The position numbers and the translations under genes were made by a program. From Dipylidium caninum (Eukaryota > Platyhelminthes > Cestoda > Cyclophyllidea > Dipylidiidae): a stretch of DNA of 19,965 nucleotides. The notes below the pieces were generated by a model. The model was given only the letters and a program-made list of their open reading frames with translations. It did no database searches and had not been told where the DNA came from. The DNA lies in assembly GCA_017562135.1 (NCBI GenBank), contig QEYB01001255.1, positions 1 to 19,965 of the forward strand, written 5' to 3'. Positions 19,828 to 19,965 of this stretch are shown here, in pieces. Position 1 is the first letter of the stretch; each line of letters opens with the position of its first letter.

Positions 19828-19965
19828 TGAATCTAGTACAAAATCCTGTTACCATTGACAACCCGTCGAGTTACTACTATGGTCACGACATTTAGTGCGC
19901 CATAGTCTAGATAAAAGGGATCTCTCTCTCTTACCCTCTCCTCTTCGGTTCATTATTTGATTTAA
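19828..19965. other. Non-satellite flank at the right end
   Basis: The last ~138 bases do not follow the family 2 pattern. They include TCCTGTTACCATTGACAACC, a pyrimidine-rich tract at 19920-19946 (TCTCTCTCTC, TTACCCTCTC, CTCTTC), and a final CGGTTCATTATTTGATTTAA. No ORF of useful length, RNA gene, telomere repeat or transposon terminus was recognised. CGGTTCATTATTTG resembles CGGTCATTAATTTG of family 1 and could be a decayed family 1 fragment, but the match is too short to decide. Confidence 0.6.

Noticed and set aside
1..19926. Terminal inverted repeat: GAGAGATCC at 1-9 and GGATCTCTC at 19918-19926
   Set aside because: It is only 9 bp, lies in simple TC-rich sequence on one side, and is not at the right end of the window. 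Chance is an adequate explanation.
19828..19965. Telomere or LTR end at the right edge
   Set aside because: No TTAGGG-type repeat, primer-binding site or paired terminal sequence could be found.

Overview
The window is almost entirely tandem-repeat (satellite) DNA and shows no convincing protein-coding or RNA gene. Two unrelated satellite families lie head to tail. Family 1 (about 1-5594) has monomers of roughly 110-118 bp. Family 2 (about 5595-19827) has a 160-bp monomer. Only the last ~138 bases (19828-19965) look non-repetitive. Repeat arrays of this length, with monomers and higher-order units near nucleosome scale and no genes, point to eukaryotic heterochromatin (centromeric, pericentromeric or subtelomeric). 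The species cannot be told from the sequence, and no telomere repeat is visible to anchor the location.

Family 1 consists of two diverged monomer types. A carries a GGCCATCGATG segment and B a CCCGTCAGCGG segment. They share a near-identical block of about 42-45 bp containing CAGATCTG and AGTCGAC, and they mostly alternate. Each type has two 3'-end variants (A1, A2, B1, B2), giving a higher-order repeat that is clearest at 4254-5594. The 5' part (1 to about 4200) is the same array but full of single-base insertions and deletions, with a few rearranged monomers.

Family 2 is hierarchical. Its 160-bp monomer is two 80-bp halves that align without gaps at 62 of 80 consensus positions. Each half is built on a strict 5-bp lattice: all 16 AGAC motifs in the consensus sit in the same 5-bp phase. 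Recurrent length variants remove 15 or 10 bp, i.e. whole pentamers. The array is very regular from about 5960 to 12340, shifts to another subfamily from about 12340 to 13480, and becomes indel-rich to its end. A 33-bp hairpin island at 14251-14283 is not satellite sequence.

Nothing here forms a gene system. The points of interest are the pentamer-to-80-to-160 architecture, the higher-order structure and dyad element of family 1, the near base-perfect junction of two unrelated satellites at 5594/5595, and a rise in indel density towards both window ends, which may be sequence decay or uncorrected long-read error.
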